This document shows, one piece after another, positions 6,230-6,347 of a DNA stretch of 6,347 nt (positions are counted from its first letter, which is position 1; every line of letters starts with the position of its first letter). The notes under the pieces were generated by a model that was not told the origin of the DNA, searched no databases, and saw nothing but the letters and a program-made list of their open reading frames with translations. Origin of the DNA: Candidatus Methanocorpusculum equi (GTDB taxonomy: Archaea; Halobacteriota; Methanomicrobia; Methanomicrobiales; Methanocorpusculaceae); contig JAGHSU010000064.1 of NCBI GenBank assembly GCA_018065685.1, positions 1-6,347 of the forward strand. The letters are read 5' to 3'. Made by a program: the position numbers and the translations under genes.

Positions 6230-6264
6230 TTTCGGGAAGGAACTGCAGATGTAGTATCCCGAAA
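6230..6264. repeat. 35-base stem-loop between two minus-strand reading frames
   Basis: TTTCGGGA (6230-6237) pairs perfectly with TCCCGAAA (6257-6264). Inside, ACTGC (6242-6246) pairs with GTAGT (6251-6255), including one G-U pair, around the loop AGAT. The asymmetric internal loop is AGGA opposite a single A. The structure lies between the possible minus-strand stop at 6270-6272 and the start of the next minus-strand gene at 6196. No T-run follows on either strand, so it is not a standard terminator. It may be a processing/stability element or a protein-binding inverted repeat. Confidence 0.5.
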
Positions 6265-6269
6265 TTAGT

Positions 6270-6347
6270 TCAGTATTTATCTGATTCTGAATCGCATCCA
6301 TCACACGCAGCCCAGAACCAGCTGTTCACGTAGTTCAGGATTCTTTC
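6270..6347 (-). CDS. Possible C-terminal end of an unrecognised protein, cut by the right window edge
   Basis: Read on the minus strand from the edge, 25 codons are open before a TGA stop. The peptide contains ILNYVNSWFWAACDGCDSES, an aromatic segment followed by a Cys-x-x-Cys (CDGC) and an acidic end. Its first dozen codons mostly end in C or G (ATC, CTG, AAC, TAC, GTG, AGC, TTC), as do many codons in the neighbouring genes. That favours this frame over the alternative, which stops after about 14 codons. No family can be named from so short a piece. Chance openness over 25 codons is quite possible. Confidence 0.35.
   Translation of the reverse strand, partial: ERILNYVNSWFWAACDGCDSESDKY

Noticed and set aside
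6301..6345. Alternative minus-strand frame at the right edge reading NPELREQLVLGCV before a stop
   Set aside because: It is protein-like but stops after about 14 codons, and its third-position base use fits the neighbouring genes less well than the 25-codon frame. It cannot be fully excluded without more sequence.

Overview
The window looks like a piece of a methanogenic archaeon's chromosome, most likely from the order Methanomicrobiales; a Methanocorpusculum-like genome is a guess from overall impression only. The archaeal signs are an archaeal-type METTL5/COG2263 RNA methylase, a class V aminotransferase resembling methanogen homologues such as MJ0959, TATA-like A/T boxes ahead of genes, and bare oligo-T tracts rather than GC hairpin terminators at gene ends. 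There is no mobile element, CRISPR array, tRNA or rRNA. No gap between genes exceeds about 120 bases.

Layout, left to right. (1) Bases 1-945 (+) are the C-terminal five sixths or so of a PLP-dependent class V aminotransferase whose start lies off the left edge; it ends in an oligo-T tract. (2) After a short promoter-like gap holding a perfect tandem 9-base repeat, bases 1039-2834 (+) form a two-gene unit. A METTL5-like N6-adenine RNA methylase overlaps by four bases (ATGA) a 12-TM MFS transporter of the fosmidomycin-resistance (Fsr) type. (3) Bases 2915-5023 (+) encode a complete 702-residue membrane pyrophosphatase with its own promoter-like box and Shine-Dalgarno site. Its Ala-type signature predicts a K+-dependent enzyme, hence probably a Na+ pump. 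(4) Bases 5024-5143 are an A/T-rich convergent terminator region. (5) Bases 5144-6196 (-) encode an ADP-ribosylglycohydrolase-fold protein with two atypical metal-site positions and an acidic, probably disordered tail. (6) Beyond it lie a 35-base stem-loop and what may be the last 25 codons of another minus-strand gene running off the right edge.

The genes look like ordinary chromosomal housekeeping and transport functions, not one dedicated system. The clearest functional link is the tight coupling of the RNA methylase and the MFS gene. The pyrophosphatase would use PPi from biosynthesis to build an ion gradient, which suits a methanogen with sodium-dependent energetics. I see no convincing novel multi-gene system. 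The points most worth a second look are the altered metal-site motif of the ADP-ribosylglycohydrolase and several small RNA/DNA structures: a hairpin at the right end, a UUCG hairpin inside the end of the pyrophosphatase gene, and an inverted repeat covering that gene's ribosome binding site.
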